Positions 1 through 6,954 of a DNA stretch of 14,023 nucleotides are shown piece by piece (within the stretch, counting starts at the first letter, position 1; every line of letters starts with the position of its first letter). A model generated the notes under the pieces. That model saw only the letters and a list, made by a program, of their open reading frames with translations. It did no database searches and was not told where the DNA came from. The stretch comes from Planctomycetota bacterium (GTDB lineage Bacteria; Planctomycetota; Phycisphaerae; FEN-1346): NCBI GenBank assembly GCA_026386995.1, contig JAPLMO010000102.1, positions 1 to 14,023 on the forward strand, in the 5' to 3' direction. The position numbers were made by a program, and so were the translations under genes.

Positions 1-3000
1 CAAGTAGTTGCCGATATCTGAGGCCGAGCCGGTATATCCGATGAGGCCGTACTCGCCGCCGGGGAGTCCGGTGGACACTTCAATGATCGTGCCGCTGTCG
101 GCGGTAAGGTTGCCGGTGACGTTCAAATAGTCTTTAACGCTTGTGCTGGTGATATCGAAGTAGCCGATGGCGCCCGCACCAAACGTCAACCCGCCGCCGA
201 TGTTCAGGGTGCCGGTGGTGCCGATGGTCGCACCGGTGATTCGGTTGACACGGCTGGTGGCAGCAGTGGCGTTAACCGTGACGGACCCGTTAATCGTGCC
301 GATGCCGCCGAGGGTGGCGGTGGTGCTGTCAACATTATTGGCGACGGAAACAGCGCTGGAGGCATGGGTGCTGCCGTTAATGAGCAACGTGCCGGCGGTG
401 ACGCGGGTGGCGCCGGTGTAGGTGTTGGTGTTGGTGAGGGTCAGGGTGCCCGTGCCGATCTTGGTGATCACAGCGCCCGTACCGCTGATGACGCCGCTGT
501 AGGCCGTGTCCTGGTTGTTGTTGCCTACCGAGAGGGTTTTCGTTGCTGAAAGTGTGTTGGGCAGGCTTTTGGTTCCCTTCAGGCCACCGAACTTATAGTC
601 CCCAGTGAGTTGAAATTCAATGTTTCCACTATAGTTGTAGTCCAGCGTGGAGTTTTGCAACGCATTGAGATTTTGCATCTGCAATCCGCCGCTGATAATC
701 CTAGTGTCGCCTGTGTAGGTGTTCGCGGCAGAAGGTCTGAACCCATTATTCTGAATGTCAAAAATCAAACCGCCAGTGCCGCTGATGACACCACCCCACC
801 CCGCCCAACCGTTACCATTCTGTTTTCTGATAGTTTGCATGCCGGCACCGAGCGTAATTCCGCGGTTGGCATTGTAAGTGGTCGAACCGGATGTCCCGGA
901 GGCCAACTGAAGGACGCCGCCGTTATTGATGGTGATGTTGGCGGCTTGGAATGATACCGGCGCGGCACCCAATATGCCATCGTCGGCGTTGACCCCTCCG
1001 CCCGAGCGGTCCGGGAGCGCCAGCGTGCCGCCGTTGATGACGATGCCGCCGTTGAAGGTGTTGCCGGAATTGCTGACCGTAAGCGTGCCGGCGCCGTCCT
1101 TGGTCAAAGCCAGCGTGCCGGCGGCGCCATTCTGAAGTTTGCCGCCGAAGGTGCTGGTGCCCGACGCATTGTTGACGGTCAGGGTAACGGTGCCGGCTAC
1201 GCCGTTTTCTACGATCGGCGTGCCGACCGTGGCATTGGTGTTCAGCGCGCCGATGGTGACGCTGTAGCCGTTGAGTTGGAGTTTGCCGGTGCTGGACGGA
1301 CCGAAGGTGATCGTACTGTCGGCTGGCAAACCGCCGGGGGCGCCCAACTGGGCGGTGCCGCCGTTAATCGTCACCGCCGAGCCGGCTGCCATGGTGCCGG
1401 CGAACTGGGTGGTACCGGCATACAAAGTCGTCGGGCCGTTGTAGCCGTTCGCGCCGGAGAGAATCAAGGTCCCGTCACCGACTTTCGTGAGGCCCGCTGA
1501 GCCGGTGATCGCGCTGCCGATGGTCAGACTGCTCCCCGTGCCGGTCAAGACGATACCTTCGACCGCGCCGAAGGCGAGTGTTCCGCCGCCGCCGGTGGTG
1601 GTGATGCCGGTGGTCGCCCCGCTCGAGACGATGCCGCCGCTGGCAAGGGTGAGTGTGCCCGTGCCGTCGACGCTGCCGCCGGCGCCGAGGTTCAGCGAAT
1701 TGAGGCTGGTTACCCCGTCGATGCCGGTGATCGCGGTGGTAATCCTGGCATTGTCGAGGGTCGCGTTGAGGTTGGCGAAGGTGGTGACGACTTCACTCGT
1801 GGCGAGGAAGCGCAGCCCATAGGTGGCATCATGGGTCAGGAAGTCCGTGCCCGTGCCCGTGGCGCTGGTGTCGCCGATCGCCCAAGGCAGGATTCCCATC
1901 TGCGTGCCGGAGGTCGCGGTGCTGCCGGTGAAGGTGGGCGCGGTCGTCACGGCAATGTTGGCGCTGTTGAGCGTCTTGCCGGCGATGGTGTTGACGCCGA
2001 GGTTGGTGCCGCGAACCAGCACGATGCCGCCAGCCGTGCGGGTAAAGCTGCCGGCGGTCAAGGCGGCGTTCTTGCCGGTGTCCGGAGTGAGGGTAATGGT
2101 GCTGGAGCCGGAACCGATGCTCAGGGCGTTGGTGATGACGTCATCGGTATCGCCAGCGCTGGTGCCCGCGACGGTCAGGATGGCATTGTTCAGCGCAACG
2201 CTCTGGGCGCGGCCGACGGACGCCACAGGTGTGCCGGAGGCGCTGTCGATGGCCAGCGTGACGGCGGAGTTGATCGTGAAATCGGAAAAGGCGCTGCCGC
2301 CGGTGAAGGTGCTCAGGTTCAATTTTCCGGTGCTGATCGTCGTGCTGCCGGTATACGTATTCGCACCGGAAAGCGATACCGTGCCCACCTGGGCGCCGGA
2401 ATTGATCGTGACGGCCTGGGTGCCGGCGGTGCCAAGGATACGGCCCGTGACATCGAGGATGGTGCTGGCCGTGTTATTCGCGTTGATGCTGAGGTCCTTG
2501 TTCAACGTGATGTCGCCGGCGTAGGTCACTTTGTTGCCCGCTCCGGTGCCGGTGGCCCCGCTGTAGAGGATCGCTTGGCCAGTGCCGCCGCTCTGCACGG
2601 TGATCGGGTTGTTCAGCGTTTTGCCGGCCGTGTCGATCGAGATCATGGCGTTCGTGGTGCCGGTCGTATTGCCCAGCAGGAATATCTTGGACGTGTCGGG
2701 GGAACCAGTTAAATTATCAAGAATCGGGTCCGTCACGTTGAGTTTCAAAGCGCCCCCGTAGACCTTGACGCTTCCGGTGCTGGTCATTGTTATCGCCTGG
2801 GAGATGTTGATATCGCAAACATTCTTGGCAAAGTTGGTTCCCACGACATAGGCTCCATCCATGATCAGATCCCCGCCGACACTGACGTTTGAACCCGCAA
2901 GGATTTGCAGGTGCGTTGCGCGGACATTCCCGCCATTAGTTGTTGCGTTAACCAGGTTGCCTCCGATGGCAACGGTGTTCTTCAGTTGGATAGAACTATC

Positions 3001-3741
3001 GCCGCCGAAGACTGCTTTGAAGTCGCCGCCGATCGTCCAAGCACCTTGGAACACCTTAGAATTGTTATTTTGCCCATCATTAAGATACACACCGCCAGCG
3101 ACGGTGTTAGTGTCGCCCGGGGTGGTGCTGCCAAAAGTGAACGAGCCAAAGTTCTGGCCACTCGCATAGGTGCGAAAAGCATTGTAGGCGGTGCTGGAGA
3201 TGGTTATCTTACCGGAAATGGTCAAATAGCCGCCGTCGCCGGGCTGTTTATTGATGACGAGTCCGAGCCCGCCGGCTCCGCCCGCATCGGTCACGGCGGC
3301 CGATATGACCATGTTGATAGGCCGGCCATCGAAGAGGGGGTTGATGCTATTGAGCGTCAGCGTTCCGTTTGTGAACGTGTAGTTGGTCGTGCTGTTATTG
3401 GGGAAGCCGGTAACCGTCAACGCGTCGATGGTGCGGGTTACCCCGCCCAGATCGACGATGCCGACGCCGGTGGCTGCGGTAAACGTGGCCGTATCGGCCG
3501 GACCGGGAATGCCGTTGCCCGGGCTGGCGAGGTCCCAGTTGACCTCGTCGCCCCATAGGAGATTGGCGTTCCCGTTGTCCCAGGTTCTGATGTCGGCCTG
3601 GGCGTTGGTGGCCATCAATCCGGCCAGCGCGGCAAGCACGACGGCCGCGAGCCAGCGGCATGCCCGAGATCCGGCCTTGCGGCGCCCAGCCGCGCTGGCC
3701 AACCCAAGTCCCAGCAGACTCATCGTGCTGCGGCTAAACAT
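1..3741 (-). CDS. Large secreted autotransporter-associated beta-strand repeat protein (3' end outside window)
   Basis: The frame is open without a stop for 1247 codons from the ATG at 3741 to the window edge. A good ribosome binding site (AAGGAG) lies about 9 bases upstream of that ATG. Residues 1-49 look like a long signal peptide: a basic stretch at 20-30 (RRK, R, R), a hydrophobic core at 31-43 and a likely cleavage site after AQA (47-49). An internal ATG at residue 7 is an alternative start. The mature part is rich in Thr, Gly, Ser, Asn and Ala and carries degenerate units of the autotransporter-associated beta-strand repeat type, for example SGANTYTGSTTISTG near residue 460, SGANGYNGPTT near 765, SGNTFNGG near 895, ANTYTGDTRIISGG near 1010 and TNTYTGATRVTAGTL near 1105. 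Such proteins form right-handed beta-helices at the cell surface. No enzyme domain or adhesin domain is seen. The last visible residues (GGEYGLIGYTGSASDIGNYL) resemble the segment that often precedes a C-terminal sorting signal, so the C-terminus may be close to the edge. Whether it ends in PEP-CTERM or a beta-barrel cannot be seen. Its GC content is visibly lower than that of the opp genes. Confidence 0.88.
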   Translation of the reverse strand, partial: MFSRSTMSLLGLGLASAAGRRKAGSRACRWLAAVVLAALAGLMATNAQADIRTWDNGNANLLWGDEVNWDLASPGNGIPGPADTATFTAATGVGIVDLGGVTRTIDALTVTGFPNNSTTNYTFTNGTLTLNSINPLFDGRPINMVISAAVTDAGGAGGLGLVINKQPGDGGYLTISGKITISSTAYNAFRTYASGQNFGSFTFGSTTPGDTNTVAGGVYLNDGQNNNSKVFQGAWTIGGDFKAVFGGDSSIQLKNTVAIGGNLVNATTNGGNVRATHLQILAGSNVSVGGDLIMDGAYVVGTNFAKNVCDINISQAITMTSTGSVKVYGGALKLNVTDPILDNLTGSPDTSKIFLLGNTTGTTNAMISIDTAGKTLNNPITVQSGGTGQAILYSGATGTGAGNKVTYAGDITLNKDLSINANNTASTILDVTGRILGTAGTQAVTINSGAQVGTVSLSGANTYTGSTTISTGKLNLSTFTGGSAFSDFTINSAVTLAIDSASGTPVASVGRAQSVALNNAILTVAGTSAGDTDDVITNALSIGSGSSTITLTPDTGKNAALTAGSFTRTAGGIVLVRGTNLGVNTIAGKTLNSANIAVTTAPTFTGSTATSGTQMGILPWAIGDTSATGTGTDFLTHDATYGLRFLATSEVVTTFANLNATLDNARITTAITGIDGVTSLNSLNLGAGGSVDGTGTLTLASGGIVSSGATTGITTTGGGGTLAFGAVEGIVLTGTGSSLTIGSAITGSAGLTKVGDGTLILSGANGYNGPTTLYAGTTQFAGTMAAGSAVTINGGTAQLGAPGGLPADSTITFGPSSTGKLQLNGYSVTIGALNTNATVGTPIVENGVAGTVTLTVNNASGTSTFGGKLQNGAAGTLALTKDGAGTLTVSNSGNTFNGGIVINGGTLALPDRSGGGVNADDGILGAAPVSFQAANITINNGGVLQLASGTSGSTTYNANRGITLGAGMQTIRKQNGNGWAGWGGVISGTGGLIFDIQNNGFRPSAANTYTGDTRIISGGLQMQNLNALQNSTLDYNYSGNIEFQLTGDYKFGGLKGTKSLPNTLSATKTLSVGNNNQDTAYSGVISGTGAVITKIGTGTLTLTNTNTYTGATRVTAGTLLINGSTHASSAVSVANNVDSTTATLGGIGTINGSVTVNATAATSRVNRITGATIGTTGTLNIGGGLTFGAGAIGYFDITSTSVKDYLNVTGNLTADSGTIIEVSTGLPGGEYGLIGYTGSASDIGNYL

Positions 3742-3796
3742 GACTCTCTCCTTGACGTGACCAGACATGACCCTGGTTACATGGAAATAGTTTGAA

Positions 3797-3823
3797 CGCC
3801 CCCCTGCGAGTGCGCAGGGGGCG
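3797..3823. other. Strong GC hairpin in the leader of the repeat-protein gene
   Basis: CGCCCCCCTGCG and CGCAGGGGGCG flank the four-base loop AGTG, giving an 11-bp stem with one bulged C. It lies 56 bases upstream of the ATG at 3741 and would be in the 5' leader of that mRNA. No T-run follows on either strand, so it is not an obvious intrinsic terminator. A role in mRNA stability or translation is possible. Confidence 0.6.
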
Positions 3824-3898
3824 TCTATCGCCACTGAGGAGAAATGTGTTGGTGCCCTGACTGTCATCAAGGCCCCCCAAATCCAACCGCCCAGAACC

Positions 3899-3917
3899 GC
3901 CACCCCCTGGGGGTGGC
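3899..3917. other. Palindrome in the leader region
   Basis: GCCACCCCC and GGGGGTGGC form perfect 9-bp arms around a single central T. It sits between the predicted promoter and the repeat-protein gene. It could be a second leader hairpin or an operator-like site. No T-run follows. Confidence 0.55.
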
Positions 3918-3952
3918 CGAAGGAGATTTGACCTGAGCGTACGGCGTGAGGA

Positions 3953-3981
3953 AGTATAACCTACATTATGGGCGAAAGCAA
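3953..3981 (-). promoter_or_regulatory. Putative sigma70-type promoter of the repeat-protein gene
   Basis: On the minus strand TTGCTT (3981-3976) is followed, after exactly 17 bases, by TATACT (3958-3953). These match the -35 and -10 consensus at 4/6 and 5/6 positions. Transcription would start near 3946, giving a leader of about 205 bases that contains the two hairpins at 3797-3823 and 3899-3917. This is prediction by pattern only. Confidence 0.4.
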
Positions 3982-4117
3982 ATCGCGAAGGGATTTTTTT
4001 GGTGCTCCACCAGCGGCCATTCTGACCGGCCTGCCCAAATTGCCCAGATTGCCAATCTCGCAGGCTTCGGCCCCCCGGAATCGCCGCAAGGCAGTTCCTT
4101 GTCTTTGTTTAGTTTTT

Positions 4118-4145
4118 CACTCTACATTCTTCACTCTGCGCTCCG
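4118..4145. repeat. Degenerate heptamer array (CACTCTN type)
   Basis: Four 7-base units in register: CACTCTA, CATTCTT, CACTCTG, CGCTCCG. The same unit type recurs at 4273-4300. No CRISPR-like spacers are present. Confidence 0.65.
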
Positions 4146-4168
4146 GTTCTCGGTTGCCGCCGGTCCAC

Positions 4169-4187
4169 CCCGCGGCAGTGCCGCGGG
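4169..4187. other. Perfect GC palindrome
   Basis: CCCGCGGC and GCCGCGGG flank AGT (8-bp arms). A second small hairpin, CCCGCC-TCT-GGCGGG, follows at 4211-4225. Neither is followed by a T-run long enough to call a terminator with confidence. Confidence 0.5.
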
Positions 4188-4204
4188 CTTGTTTCTGGTT
4201 CCCT

Positions 4205-4223
4205 GGCCTGCCCGCCTCTGGCG
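4205..4223 (+). repeat. 19-bp repeat, copy 1 (inverted partner at 4711-4729)
   Basis: GGCCTGCCCGCCTCTGGCG occurs here on the plus strand and again as its exact reverse complement at 4711-4729. The two copies bracket about 490 bp holding the CACTCTG heptamers, both 35-bp palindromes and the A-tracts. Confidence 0.7.
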
Positions 4224-4272
4224 GGTTCCCACTTCCCACCTGCGCCGTTGCCGTTGCCTTTGTTGAGTTCTT

Positions 4273-4300
4273 CACTCTGCATTCTGCACTCTGCACTTCG
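4273..4300. repeat. Heptamer array (CACTCTG type)
   Basis: Four 7-base units in register: CACTCTG, CATTCTG, CACTCTG, CACTTCG. It is followed directly by a run of nine C, seven A and four G (4301-4320), which can fold as CCCC-A7-GGGG. Confidence 0.75.
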
Positions 4301-4351
4301 CCCCCCCCCAAAAAAAGGGGACACCTATGACGCCTGTGAAAGATTTCACGA

Positions 4352-4386
4352 ACGTAAGTGTTTTTGCAAAAGTGCCACTTACGTCA
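4352..4386 (+). repeat. 35-bp palindromic repeat, copy 1
   Basis: Perfect 9-bp arms ACGTAAGTG (4352-4360) and CACTTACGT (4376-4384) flank a centre containing TTTTTGCAAAA. A second copy at 4588-4622 is in the same orientation and identical at 31 of 35 positions. This copy is preceded by a C4-A7-G4 hairpin at 4306-4320. It could be a protein-binding site, a small mobile palindromic element or a recombination site; the sequence does not decide between these. Confidence 0.75.
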
Positions 4387-4397
4387 CTGGCGACCCC

Positions 4398-4467
4398 TCA
4401 AAAACCGACGCGGAAGGCTCAAAACACTATCAAGTTCTGATCAAAAACCGTAAAAAGTGATCAAAAA
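4398..4467. other. A-tracts in rough helical phase, possible curved DNA
   Basis: Runs of A occur at 4400-4404, 4421-4424, 4443-4447, 4452-4456 and 4463-4467, so starts are about 21, 22, 9 and 11 bases apart, near multiples of a helical turn. Four of them sit in the motif TCAAAA(A). TGATCAAAAA is repeated exactly 20 bases apart (4438-4447 and 4458-4467), and GGCTCAA occurs at 4416 and 4468. Phased A-tracts are known to bend DNA. No gene is seen here. Confidence 0.45.
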
Positions 4468-4517
4468 GGCTCAAGTTTCGTCTTACCCATCTTAACATTT
4501 TAACGCGCCACCCCCTC

Positions 4518-4531
4518 TGGCGCTAGCGCCA
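4518..4531. other. Perfect 14-bp palindrome
   Basis: TGGCGCTAGCGCCA is a perfect inverted repeat without a loop. Function unknown; it lies between the A-tracts and the second 35-bp copy. Confidence 0.5.
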
Positions 4532-4552
4532 AGGCCATTTTTGCCTTTTCGG

Positions 4553-4569
4553 ACCCCCAAAAAGGGGGT
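4553..4569. other. Hairpin ACCCCC-AAAAA-GGGGGT
   Basis: Perfect 6-bp arms flank a five-A loop. The design resembles the C4-A7-G4 stretch at 4306-4320, and both lie just upstream of a copy of the 35-bp palindrome (17 and 31 bases away respectively). No T-run follows on either strand. Confidence 0.5.
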
Positions 4570-4587
4570 GCGCCGCTCTAATAATTG

Positions 4588-4622
4588 ACGTAAGTGTTTC
4601 TGCAAAAACGCGACTTACGTCA
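4588..4622 (+). repeat. 35-bp palindromic repeat, copy 2
   Basis: This matches copy 1 (4352-4386) at 31 of 35 positions. Its arms are longer: TTGACGTAAGT (4585-4595) and ACTTACGTCAA (4613-4623) are perfect 11-bp inverted repeats. The centre keeps TGCAAAA. The conserved arms and conserved centre suggest the whole unit, not just a hairpin, is maintained. Confidence 0.75.
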
Positions 4623-4646
4623 ACGGCCAAAACAGCAGCCGAGAAA

Positions 4647-4688
4647 GTTCAAGGTTCAAAGTTCAAGGTTCAAAGTTCAAGGTTCAAA
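4647..4688. repeat. Heptamer array (GTTCAAG/GTTCAAA), six units
   Basis: Six perfect 7-base units alternate GTTCAAG and GTTCAAA, making three 14-bp repeats with no mismatch. Perfect conservation suggests recent expansion by slippage, or selection. It is between genes and not translated in any recognised product. Confidence 0.9.
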
Positions 4689-4710
4689 GTGAACGGCCAG
4701 CGGCGGGACA

Positions 4711-4729
4711 CGCCAGAGGCGGGCAGGCC
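4711..4729 (-). repeat. 19-bp repeat, copy 2 (inverted partner of 4205-4223)
   Basis: Exact reverse complement of 4205-4223, placed about 90 bases beyond the stop codon of oppF. See copy 1. Confidence 0.7.
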
Positions 4730-4755
4730 CGGTACTCGGCAACAACGAAGAGGCT

Positions 4756-4771
4756 CGCGGCGGGGGCCGCG
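4756..4771 (-). terminator. Weak hairpin downstream of oppF, possible operon end
   Basis: CGCGGC and GCCGCG flank a GGGG loop, 47 bases past the oppF stop. On the minus strand it is followed by AGCCTCTTCGTTGTTG, which is only mildly T-rich. It is the only hairpin close behind the operon, but it is a poor match to an intrinsic terminator. Confidence 0.25.
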
Positions 4772-4818
4772 GACTCTCGCAAGTACCCTCAGCGCCTGCC
4801 GCGCGAAGCCACGCAGCA

Positions 4819-5820
4819 TCAGTGGTACAGGTGGCACGAGACCAAGTGCTCGGGCTCGTTGGCGGCCGGAAGCAGGAGCGGCACCTCGGCCGGGCAGCGC
4901 TCGAACACCCACGGGCAGCGCGGGTGGAACGGGCAGCCGGGGGGCGGGTTAAGGGCGCTGGGCACTTCGCCGCGCGGCACGATGCGGCTCTTGGCCTGCC
5001 GGGGGTTGGCCCGCGGGATGGCCGACATCAGGCACTTCGTATACGGGTGCAGGGGCTCGGCGTAGAGGCGCTCGGCGGGGGCCTGCTCCACAACATGCCC
5101 CAGGTACATGACGGCCACGTCGTCGGAGATGTGGCTGACGACCGCCAGGTCATGGGCGATAAAAAGGTACGTCAGGCCCAGTTCCTCCTGGAGGCGTTCC
5201 AGAAGTGTGAGAATCTGAGCCTGGATCGAGACGTCCAAGGCGCTGACGGGCTCGTCGCAGACGATGAACTTCGGGTCGAGCGCCAGTGCCCGCGCGATGC
5301 CGATGCGCTGCCGCTGGCCGCCCGAGAACTCGTGCGGATAGCGGTTCCGGTAGGCGGGCGCGAGGCCCACGTGCTCCAGCAGTTGAGCGACGCGGTCCTC
5401 CAGTTCCCGCCCCCGAGCCAGGCCGTGGACCCTGAGGGGCTCTCCGATGATGCCGCCCACGGTCATGCGCGGGTTCAGGCTGCCGTAGGGATCCTGAAAG
5501 ATGATCTGCATGTGGCGGCGGAGTTGCCGCAGTTCGCCCGGCGGCAGGTCGAAGACGCTCTTTCCTTCAAACGCGACCGTGCCCGCCGTGGCGGGGATCA
5601 GCCGCAGGATCGTGCGGCCGGCCGTCGTCTTGCCGCAACCCGACTCGCCCACAAGGCCGAGGGTGCGTCCGCGGCGGATCGCAAAAGAGACCCCGTCGAC
5701 GGCCTTCACGTGGCCGACCGTGCGGCCCAGCAGGCCGCGCTTCACGGGAAAGTGCGTCTTCAGGTCGCTGACCTGGAGGAGCACATCATCGAGTTTCGCA
5801 TTGGGTTCAGGGGCGATCAT
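4819..5820 (-). CDS. oppF: Peptide ABC importer ATP-binding subunit, OppF/DppF type
   Basis: This 333-residue protein is the second ATPase of the peptide importer; it hydrolyses ATP at the cytoplasmic face as a heterodimer with OppD. Visible motifs are Walker A GESGCGKT (58-65), Q-loop Q109 in [12 protein letters not shown], signature FSGGQ (165-169), Walker B FIVCDEP with catalytic Glu190, and the H-loop His223 in IAHDL. The C-terminal region has the peptide-transporter extension ([12 protein letters not shown]) with four cysteines at 296, 302, 309 and 329, a pattern that binds an iron-sulfur cluster in some relatives. The ATG at 5820 overlaps the oppD stop as ATGA, a usual sign of translational coupling. 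A longer open frame runs upstream to 6312, but it only reads oppD out of frame. Length and motifs are normal for the family. The exact substrate (oligopeptide, dipeptide or other) cannot be read from this subunit. Confidence 0.95.
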   Translation of the reverse strand: MIAPEPNAKLDDVLLQVSDLKTHFPVKRGLLGRTVGHVKAVDGVSFAIRRGRTLGLVGESGCGKTTAGRTILRLIPATAGTVAFEGKSVFDLPPGELRQLRRHMQIIFQDPYGSLNPRMTVGGIIGEPLRVHGLARGRELEDRVAQLLEHVGLAPAYRNRYPHEFSGGQRQRIGIARALALDPKFIVCDEPVSALDVSIQAQILTLLERLQEELGLTYLFIAHDLAVVSHISDDVAVMYLGHVVEQAPAERLYAEPLHPYTKCLMSAIPRANPRQAKSRIVPRGEVPSALNPPPGCPFHPRCPWVFERCPAEVPLLLPAANEPEHLVSCHLYH

Positions 5821-6836
5821 TTGTAGAGCGGCTCCCCTCGGGTTCTCATGTCGACTACTCGGCCGGCGTACCAGCACGCGGCCGTATGGCCTGCGACATG
5901 CAACTGAAGCGGCGGACGCTCGATGGCGCACCTCGCGCCGTCCGAGAGCGGGCACCGCGGATGGAACGGGCACCCCGGCGGAATCGCCAGCGGGCTCGGC
6001 ACCGTGCCTGGGATGGCGGCCAGCGGGCCGCGATGCTCCAGGCTCGGCCGGCTGCGGAACAGACCCACCGTGTACGGGTGCAGCGGATTGTCGAAGAGTT
6101 CCTGGACGTCGGCCTCCTCGACGATGCGGCCGGCGTACATCACGCAGACGTGGTGGGCGACCTCGGCCACGACGCCCAGGTCGTGCGTAATCAGCAGGAT
6201 GCTCATGCCGATGTCGGCCTGGAGTGCCCTCAGGAGGTCGAGAATCTGGGCTTGGATGGTCACGTCGAGGGCGGTCGTGGGCTCGTCGGCGATCACCAGT
6301 TGCGGCCCGCACACCAGGGCCATGGCGATCATGACGCGCTGCCGCATGCCACCCGACATCTGGTGCGGGTACTCGCGGATGCGGGCCTCGGGGTCGGGGA
6401 TGCCGACCTTGCGGAGCATCTCGATGGTCTGCTCCGTGGCTTCATAGCGGCCGACCTTCTTGTGGAGAACGACGGCCTCGATAATCTGGTCGCCGATCAT
6501 GAAGACCGGGTTGAGGCTTGTCATCGGCTCCTGGAAAACCATCGAGATGCGGTTGCCGCGCACCCGGCGCATCTCGGCCTCCGACAGGCCGAGGAGGTCG
6601 GTCGAGCCGAGGCGGACCGAGCCGGCAACGATGCGGCCGGGCGGGTCGGGAATCAGGCGCAGGATCGACAGAGCCGTGACCGTCTTGCCGCAGCCCGACT
6701 CGCCCACCAGCGCCAGCGTGCGCCCGCGCGGAATGGCGAACGAGACGCCCTCGACGGCGTAAGAGACGCCTTCGTCGGTGAAGAAGCGTGTGGTCAGGCC
6801 TTCGACGCTCAGCAATATGTCGGCCGATTCCGTCAA
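5817..6836 (-). CDS. oppD: Peptide ABC importer ATP-binding subunit, OppD/DppD type
   Basis: First ATPase of the peptide importer, 339 residues from the TTG at 6836. Motifs are Walker A GESGCGKT (45-52), Q-loop Q102 in [12 protein letters not shown], signature SGGMRQR (161-167), Walker B VIADEP with Glu185, and H-loop His218 in ITHDL. The C-terminal extension [11 protein letters not shown] carries cysteines at 289, 295, 303 and 321, as in iron-sulfur-binding relatives. The TTG start is chosen because a very strong ribosome binding site, GAGGAGG (6848-6842), lies 5 bases before it. The alternative GTG at 6875 would place the start inside a palindrome and add 13 residues ([13 protein letters not shown]) that look unlike the family. 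The gene follows oppC after 134 bases, the longest gap in the operon, which holds two palindromes, and it overlaps oppF by 4 bases. Confidence 0.94.
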   Translation of the reverse strand: MTESADILLSVEGLTTRFFTDEGVSYAVEGVSFAIPRGRTLALVGESGCGKTVTALSILRLIPDPPGRIVAGSVRLGSTDLLGLSEAEMRRVRGNRISMVFQEPMTSLNPVFMIGDQIIEAVVLHKKVGRYEATEQTIEMLRKVGIPDPEARIREYPHQMSGGMRQRVMIAMALVCGPQLVIADEPTTALDVTIQAQILDLLRALQADIGMSILLITHDLGVVAEVAHHVCVMYAGRIVEEADVQELFDNPLHPYTVGLFRSRPSLEHRGPLAAIPGTVPSPLAIPPGCPFHPRCPLSDGARCAIERPPLQLHVAGHTAACWYAGRVVDMRTRGEPLYK

Positions 6837-6859
6837 TCGAGCCTCCTCGCAGTGAAAAT

Positions 6860-6880
6860 GGTGGGTGCATAGCACCCACC
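6860..6880. repeat. Palindromic element in the oppC-oppD junction
   Basis: GGTGGGTGC and GCACCCACC flank ATA: perfect 9-bp arms. It lies just upstream of the oppD ribosome binding site and contains the GTG (6875) that starts the longest open frame there. It could be a dispersed palindrome of the REP type or an mRNA-stability hairpin that sets the relative amounts of permease and ATPase. Confidence 0.6.
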
Positions 6881-6936
6881 CTACATGAACTTAGCCGGTC
6901 GCCCCGCCGAATCGAGCCTTCGACTTGGCGACCACG

Positions 6937-6954
6937 CGCCGCGCAAGCGCGGCG
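6937..6954. repeat. GC palindrome downstream of oppC
   Basis: CGCCGCGC and GCGCGGCG flank AA (8-bp perfect arms), 16 bases past the oppC stop. No T-run follows on the minus strand, so it is more likely an RNA-stability or REP-like hairpin than a terminator. GGCTAAA occurs twice beside it (6954-6960 and 6969-6975). Confidence 0.5.

Larger units (their letters stand above)
3742..4818. other. Repeat-rich intergenic region without a convincing gene
   Basis: This spacer of about 1.1 kb separates the start of the repeat-protein gene from the end of oppF; both are on the minus strand. Short open frames exist on both strands but none has a recognisable product, and most read through simple repeats or palindromes. 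The region is more AT-rich and A/T-tract-rich between 4300 and 4500 than its surroundings. Its content is listed as separate entries: a promoter, two leader hairpins, three heptamer arrays, two copies of a 35-bp palindromic element, A-tracts, inverted copies of a 19-bp sequence and several perfect palindromes. A small palindrome (GTGAAA-GA-TTTCAC, 4336-4349) lies just upstream of the first 35-bp copy. Confidence 0.7.

Noticed and set aside
1823..2712. Two overlapping plus-strand frames of 233 and 293 codons
   Set aside because: They lie opposite the intact 1247-codon repeat-protein frame; their Val/Ala/Pro- or Gly/Ala/Arg-rich products are reverse readings of Thr/Gly repeats.
3928..3960. Plus-strand promoter TTGACC ... 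TATAAC
   Set aside because: The spacing is 21 bases, too long for sigma70, and no plus-strand gene follows.
4327..4440. Possible 37-residue gene starting MTPVKDFTNVSVF
   Set aside because: It reads straight through the first 35-bp palindrome, has only a weak GGGG upstream and no homolog that I recognise. The palindrome explains the sequence better.
4553..4569. Intrinsic terminator
   Set aside because: The stem is good but no T-run follows on either strand.
4647..4688. CRISPR array
   Set aside because: The units are 7 bases with no spacers, so this is a simple tandem repeat.
5821..6312. N-terminal extension of OppF by about 164 residues
   Set aside because: It is oppD read in another frame; the ATG at 5820 overlaps the oppD stop as ATGA and gives a normal family length.
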